In this document: positions 1 to 8,839 of the stretch, one piece after another
Layout: each line of letters starts with the position of its first letter
How positions within the stretch are numbered: the stretch's first letter is position 1
Notes under the pieces: model-generated
Told to the model about the DNA's origin: nothing
The model's input: only the letters and a program-made list of their open reading frames with translations
The model's database searches: none
Origin: Phycisphaerales bacterium
GTDB taxonomy: Bacteria > Planctomycetota > Phycisphaerae > Phycisphaerales > Phycisphaeraceae
NCBI GenBank assembly: GCA_012031455.1
Contig: JAAUTM010000004.1
Coordinates: 1 to 14,059, forward strand
DNA length: 14,059 bases
Direction of reading: 5' to 3'
Made by a program: the position numbers and the translations under genes

Positions 1-1
1 T

Positions 2-2332
2 CGCGCGTTACCTCGGAATCAGGCACCCCCTCTGAAAGATTCAACTTCGGATAATCAAACACCACAGGGGCAGAACAATTCATCGTTGATTCCCGAGGCA
101 GAGTCCCGCGGAACAGGGACGCAACCTGCCGCTGAGCGAAGCGATTCAGGCGAACGTACCACCCATGATGCTTCCATCTTTGTACCCGAGCCTGACGATA
201 CTCTTGTGCAATGGGAAGGACGGCTGCTGGTGGAGCCATTGCCTGACAAGCCCAAGGATCTGGCGGGTCCCCGGGACATGCAACTGGCATTGGCGGGGTC
301 ACCTGTGGAAATAACCACGACGGATGATGATCACATCACCGCTGGCTTGGTGGAGTATTTGTTGTCGGGGGATCAGTTGCGATTAAAGGGCAATACGCAA
401 AATCCGGTGGAGATACGTTCGAAGGAATTGGGCTTGCTCACCTTGCCCGAGCTTGTGCTGGTGCCTCGTGAGGGACGCGGGGTGATTCTGGGTGGGGGCA
501 ATTACAAGGCAGTTCGAACTTGCCGGGAACCGCAGTTGTAAATCCTGACAAGCCAGACAAGCTGATGCTTTCAACTTCAGCTTTGCCTGAGGGCATGACC
601 ATCGCCTGGGGTGATCGGCTGCATTTAACTTTCGATGCTCATAAATCTGAAAATGCATCCCCCGCACAATCATCGCAACTGCCCACTGGTCGGATCGGGC
701 CGTTGCGCGAGGCTCTTTTTGCTGGCAATGTTCGTGTGACCGATCCACGGTTGCATCTGCAAGCCGATCAGTTGTCAGCAACCCTTGCTTCTTCCCGTGA
801 GCTGAGCGTGAAACGCAACAGCCCGGCCCGTTTGGAAAAACTCACCGCTCAGGGGAATGTGCGGGTTCAAACCCAACCATCTTCGCAGGCCACCAGGGAT
901 CAGTCGGCAGATCCATCAAAGGTGATGGATCTTGAAGCATTGACACTCAACTGTGACCAGTTGAGTGTTCACATGGATGAGTCCGGGAAGCAATCCGCGC
1001 AACCCCGTGAACTTTTGGCAACGGGGCGGGTGGATGCGCAAACCGCGGAACATCGCATCCAGGCGGGTCAGATGCGTGTGCTGCTTGTGCCGGGTAAGTC
1101 CGCTGCTTCGGCGAAAGAAACAGACCAGGAACAATTGCAGGTGGAATCAATCACCGCCAGGGACAACGTGACATTGCAGGCCCTGGCGCTGCAGGCCACG
1201 CTCACTGGGACACAGGTGGTGATCGATACCCGCAAGCAGCAACTCACCGCAGTCGGTGATGGCAACAAGCCTGCACATCTGCGTTTGCCCGATGCCACCC
1301 TCACAGCTTCACAGATGGTGCTGGATCAGGCCCGTCAAAAACTCACCACGCCTGTGTCAGGGGTATTCATATTCCTTGAGCGTGATCCCCGTGATCCGGC
1401 TGCACCGCCCGCGGTGGTCACCACCCAATGGTCGCGCGATATGAGCTTTGATCAGGCTGCCGGTCAGGTGCTTTTCCGTGGCAATGTCCGCACCGACAGC
1501 GTGGCTCGTCGTGACACCATGAAGCTTACCTGCGATGAACTTGCGGTTTTGTTCGACCCTTCATCAGCACAAGGTGATCAGGTGAATGCATCCCGTGATG
1601 TCCGGCAGGTAAAAACTCTGGCTGCCAGACACAATGTGGTGTTTGAATCCGTCAACTGGATAGACCGCCCTGAGGGCAACCCGCCACCCGTTTAAATCTG
1701 CAGGGGCCAGACCTGCTTTTTGAAAATGCCCGGCAAGCGGTACAGATACTCGGCCCCGGACGCATGCTTTTTGAGGATTACCGTCTGCCCCAAGTGCCGT
1801 GCCTGCCAATGCGAATGAGCCGACGGCCAATGCTTCGCTGGTGAAATCCCCGCTGCAATTCGCAGGCGGACGGGGGGCCACGCTTTTCACCTGGCAGGGG
1901 CAGCTTACTTTCGATGTCGCGGGCAATGACATGACCATGGTGGATACGGTGCAGATGACGCATCGACCAGCGGATTCACCCCACATCGTCACCCTTGACT
2001 GCAGCCGATTCATGGCCGATCTGCAACCCACCGGTGGCTTATCCAGTTGGGCTTCGGGTACTGCCCCACAACCCGACCTGCGCAGTATCACGGCCTTGGG
2101 TCCGGTGAATGTGACCGTCGGCGGCAACAATCCGCTGCAGGTGCAGACCAGCAAGCTTGTTTATGACGGCAAGGCGCAGTCCGTCCTGCTTCAGGCTGAG
2201 CCCGGCAGCATGACCACGGTGCAGGAAACCGGTCAGCCCGGCATCAGCGCGGAGGCGATCCGCTGGGACCTGACCCAGCAGCGCTGGGAGATCATCCGCC
2301 CCGGCGCCGGTCGGCTGCCTTTGGGGAGATGA
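2..2332 (+). CDS. OstA/LptA-like beta-jellyroll repeat protein, 5' partial, frameshifted
   Basis: The frame is open from the window edge, so the start and any signal peptide lie outside. Three pieces rejoin: 2-541 (frame 2), 520-1695 (frame 1), then 1683 to about 1790 (frame 3) and about 1790-2332 (frame 2). One missing base explains each break: in the G run 494-498 (giving VILGGGQLQGSS), near 1679-1690 (giving NPATRLNLQGPDLLF), and in the C run 1788-1791. The product is roughly 775 residues of repeats of the type 'LFAGNVRVTDPRLHLQADQL', 'LTAQGNVRVQ', 'LLATGRVDAQ' and 'VLFRGNVRTDS', the A-x-G-N-V / L-x-A-D pattern of the OstA/LptA/LptC fold. Proteins of this fold bridge lipopolysaccharide through the periplasm; a similar envelope role here is inference, and it is far longer than E. 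coli LptA. The C-terminus may really lie at 2372 in frame 3 (GDDDFTQWTVFFRDA then stop). Family call fairly sure, exact role unsure. Confidence 0.7.
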
Positions 2333-2370
2333 TGACTTTACCCAGTGGACTGTGTTTTTCAGGGATGCTT

Positions 2371-2376
2371 AAGGAG
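2371..2376 (+). promoter_or_regulatory. Shine-Dalgarno AAGGAG deciding the toxin start
   Basis: AAGGAG lies six bases before GTG at 2383. It selects this GTG over the upstream in-frame ATG at 2329, which would add 18 residues that do not look like the family. A possible stop (TAA, 2370-2372) of the preceding gene overlaps this site, suggesting a tightly packed junction. Confidence 0.65.
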
Positions 2377-2382
2377 TTTCTC

Positions 2383-2862
2383 GTGTTGCCCCGTGTATAT
2401 GTTGAAACCACCATCATCAGTTATCTGGCGGCTCGAATGAGCAGCAATATTGTGGCTGCGGCACGCCAACAGATCACGCATCATTGGTGGAATCGACATC
2501 GACGATATTTTGAACTGTACATATCCGAGTCTGTCATACGCGAGATCGAAGTGGGTGATTCCCGAGCGTCTGCAAAACGGTTAACCCTTGTCGAGGGTTT
2601 GCCACGATTAGAGGTAAATGATGATGTGTCAAGCTTGGCCAAATTACTGCTTTCGCCTCAAATAATTCCCAAAGAATATCCGGAGGATGCCGTGCATTTG
2701 GCTCTGGCTACCGTGCATCGTATGGACTTTCTTTTGACATGGAACTTTCGGCACTTGGCTAATGCCCAAATCGCCAAAGCAGCCTATGATCTACTATCAT
2801 CCAACGGATGGGTCATGCCGGTAATATGTACTCCCGAGTCGCTGCCGTCAGAGATTAAATAA
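2383..2862 (+). CDS. PIN-domain toxin, VapC-like
   Basis: This is a predicted 159-residue cytoplasmic ribonuclease of the PIN fold, beginning MLPRVYVETTIISYL. Acidic residues fit a Mg2+-dependent PIN active site: E8 (VETT), E54 (VIREIEVGD) and D102 (EDAVHLALA), followed by the LLTWNFRHLANA segment around N121 that is typical of this VapC-type subfamily. The length and the ending (VICTPESL) fit the family. The GTG start is chosen because of the AAGGAG six bases upstream. The small ORF starting one base after the stop is the likely antitoxin, an order (toxin first) opposite to classic vapBC. Base composition is visibly more AT-rich than in the flanking genes, consistent with an acquired module. 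The RNA target cannot be read from the sequence. No frameshift is evident, unlike the neighbours. Confidence 0.85.
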   Translation: MLPRVYVETTIISYLAARMSSNIVAAARQQITHHWWNRHRRYFELYISESVIREIEVGDSRASAKRLTLVEGLPRLEVNDDVSSLAKLLLSPQIIPKEYPEDAVHLALATVHRMDFLLTWNFRHLANAQIAKAAYDLLSSNGWVMPVICTPESLPSEIK

Positions 2863-2863
2863 G

Positions 2864-3106
2864 ATGCCATACGATCCCATCCTCAAACAAGTCCATTCCG
2901 TTAAAGATACCCTCTCGGCAGGAATCAATCATGATTTGGATCGTCTGTTGAAATCACTTTGCAAAAGACAGCAGCACCACAAAGGTCATTATGTATCTTT
3001 CTCTCAAGCCCCCTGTCCCAACCAAGAGGCAGGCTTGGACACAAAGAATACGAAACCAGCCCCCAAGACTTCTCGACGAGCAATGCATCTTCAAAGAAAA
3101 TCTTGA
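2864..3106 (+). CDS. Small partner protein of the PIN toxin, putative antitoxin
   Basis: The ATG lies one base after the toxin's TAA, so translation is probably coupled. The 80-residue product begins MPYDPILKQVHSVKDTL and contains NHDLDRLLKSL and a KGHYVSF segment. This resembles the short 'DPI-x-x-VR...YDLD...' proteins that commonly follow PIN genes of this subfamily; that resemblance is recalled family knowledge, not a search result. The N-terminal 45 residues carry the family pattern and would form helices. The tail after KGHYVSF is polar and rich in Pro, Lys and Thr and is less certain: an alternative frame downstream (starting SLKPPVPTKRQAW) stays open to a TAA near 3133, so the real C-terminus could differ. 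An antitoxin role is inferred from position and pattern. Confidence 0.65.
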   Translation: MPYDPILKQVHSVKDTLSAGINHDLDRLLKSLCKRQQHHKGHYVSFSQAPCPNQEAGLDTKNTKPAPKTSRRAMHLQRKS

Positions 3107-3122
3107 CCGATCTCTCGATCGG
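3107..3122. repeat. Inverted repeat between convergent genes
   Basis: The sequence CCGATC-TCTC-GATCGG forms a perfect 6-bp stem with a 4-base loop, beginning immediately after the putative antitoxin's stop codon and lying before the end of the minus-strand kinase. There is no T run directly after it on either strand, so a terminator role is only possible. It could also be an RNA 3'-end structure or a binding site. Confidence 0.35.
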
Positions 3123-3189
3123 CTTACCAATTAATGCCAATCAGTCGCAATCAACGAATAAGTTAAGGGTTCAACGCGATTATTTTGAT

Positions 3190-5165
3190 TCACGGCTCAT
3201 TATTCCAATGGATATCGCAACGGAATCCCCGTGGCTCAAAGTGAAACCGGCAGGAGCCTGCCAGTTCATAATGGCAGAAACCCTGGATCAGGGACAAGCC
3301 CTGGCCAAACTCGGTTGGCATGGTGACTGGCGGGCCACCGGATTCGCTCCATTGCAGTTGAACTTTCCGCCCTGAGCCGGTGATATCGGTGATGGACCAT
3401 GTCAGGGTTACCTCGCCATGAGCGGTGCTGTAGGCTCCGTGCTTGACGCAGTTGGTAAAAAGTTCCTGAATGACCATGGCCATGGGGCCGACCTGGCGCG
3501 GTGAGACATGCAGCGTCGGTCCCTGGAGGTGCAGTGACCTTGTGGCACCCTGCTCAGCCACGCACTGACCGGCGAGGGTGCGTAGCAAGGTTGACAAATC
3601 CACGCTGTGCCAGCCGGCATCGGCAATGAGTTCATGAGCGGATTTCATCGCCAGCAATTTATTGCGCAAGGCCTGGGCAAAATCCTCCACATTCCGCGCC
3701 CGCCGGGCATACATGTCCAGCAGGGAAAAAAGCCCCGCCAGATTATTTTTCACCCGATGATCCAGTTCCCGCAGCAGCACTTGTAATCGTCCTGCCAGGT
3801 CATGGGCGCGGATTTCACCCTGACGCACATTCTCCTCCATCACTTTGCGATCGGAGATGTCCAGAATGACACCTTCCAGATGGATCACTGGATTGCGAGA
3901 ACTAGGATCGGATTCATGGTTGCCGGTGCCTTGTTCCCATACCCACTTAATTTTGCCTTCGCGGGTCACAATGCGGTAGGAAACCTGATAGGCCGATCCA
4001 CAGTGACCTGCTCGGTGATGATTTTTCGCACACGCTCCCGATCCTCCGGATGAATCAGCGATTCGTAACTGACCTTGCGATTGAGCAACAGGGACTGGGG
4101 ATCATGACCGGTGAGGTCAGCTCCGCCGGGGCTGACATAGAGCATGGTCCACGCTTCATCGAGCACACAGCGATACACCATGCCGGGCACACTGGCGAGG
4201 ATGGCATCAAGCCTGTGCCGATGTTCATCCAGATCACGTCGTGCCTGTTTCTGTTCCTGCAGGGCGCTGCCTAAAAGCAGCGCGGAGATGTTAACCACAG
4301 CCATGAAAAGCCAGAGCTGTTCCCACCGGGTGTCGGGGTTTTCCAGAGCGAATGGTCCGCGTCCGTAGAGGGTGCCTCCCACAGCCATGATGACCGTGAG
4401 AAGCATGATGGTGACTGCACCATGCCTGCCGAAGCGAAACGCCCCCACAAGCACCAAGGGAAATACCAGAAAGTTCCACGGCCGGGGACTGAGCATCTGC
4501 TCATCCGCCTGGTAAAAATACACCAGCCAGCCGATGAACAAAGTACCCGCCAGTAAATAGGCCATCTCACGCCTGCGTTGCCATGAAACATTTGTACGCG
4601 GCGGATGATGCCAGATCAGCAGAAAAGGCGCCAGCACCAGAATTCCCATGGCATCGCCCAGCCACCAGGTTTGGGCCAGGTGGGTCCACTTTGCACCCAC
4701 AGATTCTTGATGCCTCAGAACCAATGCCGCCGTGCCGAAAGCGGTAGTGATGATCGGCCCGACTCCAGCACCTAACGCAATGAACCATACCGCATCGCGG
4801 ATACGCGCCAGGTCCGGAGAAAAGTCCGTCCATCGGTGAAGCAGCCAGCGAACAGTCCAAGGCCCCAATACCACGCCGATCGTAATCAGCACTGCAGTGG
4901 TTAAGTCATCCCGTGCGAACATGGCATGCAAAAAGATCGCAGCAACCAGCCCCGGTAAAAACCGGATGCCACCAAGCAAGATCCCTGCCAGCGTGACCCC
5001 CGATGCTGGCCAGATCAGCGATACATAGCCATTGATCGAGGCCAGTTCCCTGCCCAGCGAGGATGCGAGCCAGTATGCTGCGAACCACAGTCCATTGAGC
5101 AACAATATTCGGAACCATGGAGACCCATTGAAATGCCGTCGAAAGCTGGTCCAAACATTTGCCAT
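3190..5165 (-). CDS. MASE1-PAS-HisKA_2/HWE membrane histidine kinase, frameshifted
   Basis: Two pieces, 5165-3966 and 3969-3190, rejoin into about 658 residues if one base is restored near 3990-3994; the repaired PAS sequence reads VDRPYQVSYRIVTREGK. Residues about 20-300 are strongly hydrophobic with the MASE1 signature (SLIWPASGVTLAGILLGG), an integral membrane sensor of about eight helices. A PAS domain follows at about 320-430 (VPGMVYRCVLDE, TGHDPQSLL, PEDRERV). The catalytic part has the HisKA_2 H-box LLRELDHRVKNNLAGL, the N-box VIQELFTNCVKHGA and the WSESGGPPV...GQGLSLI segment typical of HWE/HisKA_2 kinases. It should autophosphorylate on the histidine of DHRVKNN in response to a membrane or PAS-bound signal. 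No adjacent intact response regulator is seen, so it looks like an orphan kinase. The gene converges on the toxin pair and diverges from the acyltransferase fusion. Confidence 0.85.
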
Positions 5166-5338
5166 GCAAAGGCTTTCACATCACATGCCCGTGTATCATG
5201 CGGATACGTTCCGAAGTACACACGGGCTAATGCCTTGAGCATACCGTGGAACATCGAGTCTATCATGTCATACTAAATGATTGCTGGATGTGATTCGCCT
5301 GTTTCTGCAGAGTTCAAAACCTGGTCAAGAGTGGGTGC
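5166..5338. promoter_or_regulatory. Divergent intergenic region between kinase and acyltransferase genes
   Basis: About 170 bases separate two divergently oriented start codons, so promoters for both genes must lie here or nearby. I could not identify a convincing -35/-10 pair or operator on either strand. No gene is supported here: ORFs crossing this interval are out of frame with the conserved domains. Confidence 0.3.
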
Positions 5339-7979
5339 ATGAATCTCCTTCGACGCTTGCTTATCTTCCTGCTGGCTTGGATTCTTTCCCTGCGCTATCG
5401 GATTCATATCCAGGGACTCGAATCACTGCGCGGCCTCAAAGGTGTATTGGTGATCCCTCAGCACCCGGCTTATGCCGATCCGCCCATTGCCCTGAGTGCA
5501 GTATTCCCGGTGCTGGAGCCGCGCCCCATGCTGCTGGCCAGAGTGTTTCACAACCCGCTGCTATTCTGGATGCCCCGGGTTCTCAATGCCTTGGAAATTC
5601 CTGACATGGAAGGCCAGAGCACCCAGGCCCGTGCCCAGGCTCAGCAGGCGGTGGCCCAAGTCATCGAGGGGTTGAAACGTGGGGAGAATTTCATTCTCTG
5701 GCCATCGGGCAAAGTGCAACGGCAACCGTATGAATCACTCGGCGCTGCCCGTGGTTTAGCCGACATTGTGCAGGCAGTGCCCAGGTGAAGATCGTGGCAT
5801 TGCGCACCCGCGGACTCTGGGGCAGCACGTTCAGCTTCGCCTATAACGCCGACCTGCCCCACCTTGTGAAGTGTTTGCTGCGTGGATTTGGGGTGTTACT
5901 TGCCAACCTGCTGGTGTTCACACCCCGGCGCCAGGTTCAGGTGACAGCCGAGCTGTTCACGGTGAAAGATCTGCCCGGTGTGCAGCGGGAACAGGTCAAC
6001 GCCTTTTTTGATCGCTGGTACAACGCACCCGGCCCAGAGAAGCCCGTGTTTGTGCCATATCACTTTGTGCTTGGACCGCGCAAGCGAGACTTTCCTCCAC
6101 TACCTCAGGCAGGTTCGGTCAACCTCAAACAGGTCAAGCCCGAAACCCGTGTGGCGGTGAATCAGATGCTCACTGAGCAGCTTCGGCGCGAACTTTCTGA
6201 GGATGAACAAAAAGCAGAAATCACGCTTGATCAATTGGGATTGGACAGCCTTGATCGCATGGAATTGTCTCTGGCGATTGAGCAACGTTTCGGGTTTCAC
6301 AGTGATACTGTGCCCACGGTACTGGGCGATTTGTGGGCATTGGCTGCGGGATTGGTGGACAATAAACCACCCAAGCCGCCCGACGCAGCATGGTTTGCCC
6401 AGCCTCCGCAAGCTTCGCTGGATATATTAGGTGAGTCGATACCTCAGGCTGTGGTTCGCCGTGCACTTGGCAATCGCCAGCAGGTGATCGTTGCCGACGA
6501 CTTGTCCGGGGTTCTGACTTATGAGCGGTTACTGACCGGGGCACTGCTGCTGTCAAAGCGGATCAAAGAGCAGGTGTCTGATAATGCCAATATTGGTTTG
6601 ATGCTGCCTGCTTCGGTGGGCAGTGACGTGGCGCTCCTGGCGATTTACCTGGCAGGGAAGTTGCCCATCGTGCTGAATTGGACCACGGGTCCGGGCAACC
6701 TGGCGCATGCGGCCAAAGTTACCAAGCTCACGCATGTCATCACCAGCCAGAAGTTCATCGACCGCACTGGTTTGAGCGTGGAAGGTACACAGTTTCTTTT
6801 CATGGAAGAACTGCGTCAGTCCATCGGCAAGTTTGAAGCACTACTGATGTTGCTGAAACTGCGCTACTTGCCCGGCGTGATTCTGCATCAGACCCCCAGA
6901 CCCGATCCCCAATCACCAGCGGTGGTGTTGTTCACCTCCGGCTCAGAGAAAGCGCCCAAGGCTGTGCCGCTTTCGCATCACAACTTACTGAGCAACATTC
7001 AAAGTGCGCTGGAGGCATTTTCACTGAATCGCGATGCGGTGATGCTGGGCTTTTTGCCGGTATTTCACAGCTTCGGTCTTTCGGTGACGACCTTGCTGCC
7101 GCTGCTGGCGGGGTTGCGTTGTGTGCATCACCCTGACCCCACCGATGCCGGGGGACTGGTGCGCAAGATCGCGCTTTACAAACCGACATTGCTTTGCGGG
7201 ACACCCACGTTTGTCACTTACATTTTGGATCGAGGCACACCGGAGCAACTGGCATCACTTCGGCTGATCGTGGTCGGGGCGGAGAAATGTCCGAAGGCCT
7301 TGTTTGACCGTGTGGCTGCGCAGTTACCCAAGGCACGGGTGCACGAAGGTTACGGGATCACCGAGTGTTCGCCGCTGGTGAGTGTGAACACCCCGGACCG
7401 TTACAAGCTGGGAACCATCGGTGTGCCTTTGCCTGGGATTTTGCTGACGGTGGTGGAGGCGGATTCGATGCAGCCGTTGCCGACGGGTGAGCGGGGCATG
7501 TTGCTGGTGAGCGGGCCGAATGTATTTGCGGGGTACTGGGGAGTTGAAGGGCCCGGGCCGGTTTCTATGAAATGGAGGGAAAGCGATGGTACATCACCGG
7601 CGACCTTGCGTGGATGGATGAGGAAGGATTTTTGAATTTTGCGGGTCGTCTCAAACGATTCATCAAAGCAGGGGGGGAGATGGTTTCGCTGCCTGCGTTG
7701 GAGGAGCCGTTTGCGCAAAAATACCCACCCACGGAGGATGGCCCGCAAGTGGCGGTGGAAGGGGTGGAACTTACTCACAGCGATGGCACGGCCGGACGCA
7801 AAATCATGCTGTTCACCACCCGGCCCATTGAATTACGACAGGCCAATACGCTGCTGGCCGAGCATGGCTTCCGTGGGGTGATGCGGTTGGATGAAGTGCG
7901 TCAGGTGGAACGTATTCCGGTACTGGGCACAGGCAAAACAGATTACAAAGTGCTTCGTCAGTGGGTGATGGGGGAGTAA
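5339..7979 (+). CDS. PlsC acyltransferase - ACP - acyl-AMP ligase fusion (Aas-like), frameshifted
   Basis: Three pieces (5339-5788, 5785-7635, 7572-7979) form one gene of about 880 codons if one base is restored near 5780-5782 (giving AVPQVKIVALRTRGLWGS) and one near 7576-7583 (giving WREKRWYITGDLAWMDEEG). Residues 1-240 are a PlsC-type acyltransferase with H42-P-A-Y-A-D47 (the HX4D motif) and a hydrophobic N-terminus; the usual FPEG motif reads WPSG. Residues about 270-335 are an acyl carrier domain, LGLDSLDRMEL, with the phosphopantetheine serine near residue 304. Residues about 370-880 are an adenylate-forming ligase: LFTSGSEKAPKAVPLSH (ATP loop), YGITECSP, the GDLAWMDEEGFL/GRLKRFIKAGGE hinge and the catalytic lysine in GTGKTDYK. 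E. coli Aas joins PlsC and ligase to reacylate lysophospholipid; the central ACP here could carry the acyl group between the two sites (inference). Membrane-associated. Confidence 0.85.
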
Positions 7980-8131
7980 GGTTTAGTTGCAGATAAATTA
8001 TTCAGGATATAACAAGTTGCGAGCTAAGTTGGTTTTTTCCATCGACCGGGACTCGTCTGTTTATGTTTGATTGCACCTGGATTCAGCCCTGAACCGATAA
8101 AAGTCGGGGTGGAAAATAAAGGGTACACGCC
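7980..8131. promoter_or_regulatory. Intergenic region upstream of bactofilin
   Basis: About 150 AT-richer bases hold a direct repeat AAGTTG (8014 and 8026) and a T6 run at 8033-8038 without a good inverted stem. ACCGATAA at 8093-8100 resembles the flagellar sigma-28 -10 element (GCCGATAA), but no matching -35 is seen. A promoter is expected here but cannot be assigned. Confidence 0.25.
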
Positions 8132-8745
8132 ATGACGATGGACCAATCGAAGAATCGCACAGTGATCGGGGCGGACTGTCATGTCCGCGGGGAGCTCTGG
8201 CTGGAGAACGATCTGCTGATGATGGGGGAAGTCGAGGGCACATTGCAGGTCATGGGCACACTGGAACTGCCAGCCAGCGCGAAAGTGCAGGGACAGGTGA
8301 TGTGTACTTCGCTTCGGCTGGCCGGTCATGTTGAGGCTGAGGTATTGGCTGAGGGTGAAGTGGAACTACTGCCCGGAGCGTTCCTGGCGGGCAAACTCTA
8401 CACCCCCAAACTCATGGTGCATGATGGGGCCACGTTGGAGGCAGATGTATGCGTCGGCCCCATGCTCTGGAGCGTGCCAGGCAGTTGCAGGAGTTAATCC
8501 CCGATCAGGAAACAACAAGCGATTCCAGCCCAGTGACACCTGCACCGGGTCACTTGACTTCACAGACACAACCATCAAAAAGTGAACCCCAAGGCAAGGC
8601 GTCCTCTTCACAAGTCCCCGAAACCACCGATGCTGATATGGCGATGGGAGTTGATCCCATGCGTGGCGAGCCCGTGGTATCAACGGTACGCACCATGCCC
8701 GGTTCGTTGCGCAGTACCCTCGAACGCCCCGCCTTCCACGGGTGA
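8132..8745 (+). CDS. Bactofilin, frameshifted
   Basis: Pieces 8132-8497 and 8449-8745 rejoin into about 204 residues when one C is restored in the C run at 8458-8461, giving ADVCVGPHALERARQLQEL. Residues about 8-110 are a bactofilin beta-helix: repeated short strands with regularly spaced Gly and hydrophobic residues (TVIGADCHVRGELWLENDLL, GEVEGTLQVMGTLELP, KVQGQV, GHVEAEVLAEGEVELLPG, GKLYTPKLMVHDGATLEADV). Bactofilins polymerise without nucleotide into filaments that act as cytoskeletal scaffolds for cell shape, polar placement or envelope enzymes. The remaining 90 or so residues are a Pro/Ser/Thr-rich, probably disordered tail ending PAFHG. No transmembrane helix is seen. It follows the acyltransferase fusion by about 150 bases and converges on the PilZ gene. 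Confidence 0.8.
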
Positions 8746-8839
8746 TCAAAGGTGGTGTGGCTGGGGGTTGATTCAATTGCACTAGAAAGCGTCATTGCTT
8801 GATAATGTGGATGCCATGAGCCACCTTGAAGGTCTTACA

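Noticed and set aside
2959..3375. A 138-codon plus-strand ORF crossing the toxin partner and the kinase end
   Set aside because: It is antisense to the conserved ATP-binding end of the kinase and overlaps the toxin partner; it has no ribosome binding site or recognisable pattern.
5281..5604. A 107-codon ORF starting TTG upstream of the acyltransferase
   Set aside because: It overlaps the acyltransferase in another frame; the HX4D and other conserved motifs lie in the 5339 frame.
8014..8038. T6 run after the acyltransferase fusion as a terminator
   Set aside because: The preceding AAGTTG copies are direct repeats, not an inverted stem, so no hairpin supports it.
8749..8827. Possible long-range stem AAGGTGG...CCACCTT between the bactofilin and PilZ gene ends
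   Set aside because: The arms are more than 60 bases apart, with no T run on either side; too weak to call a terminator.
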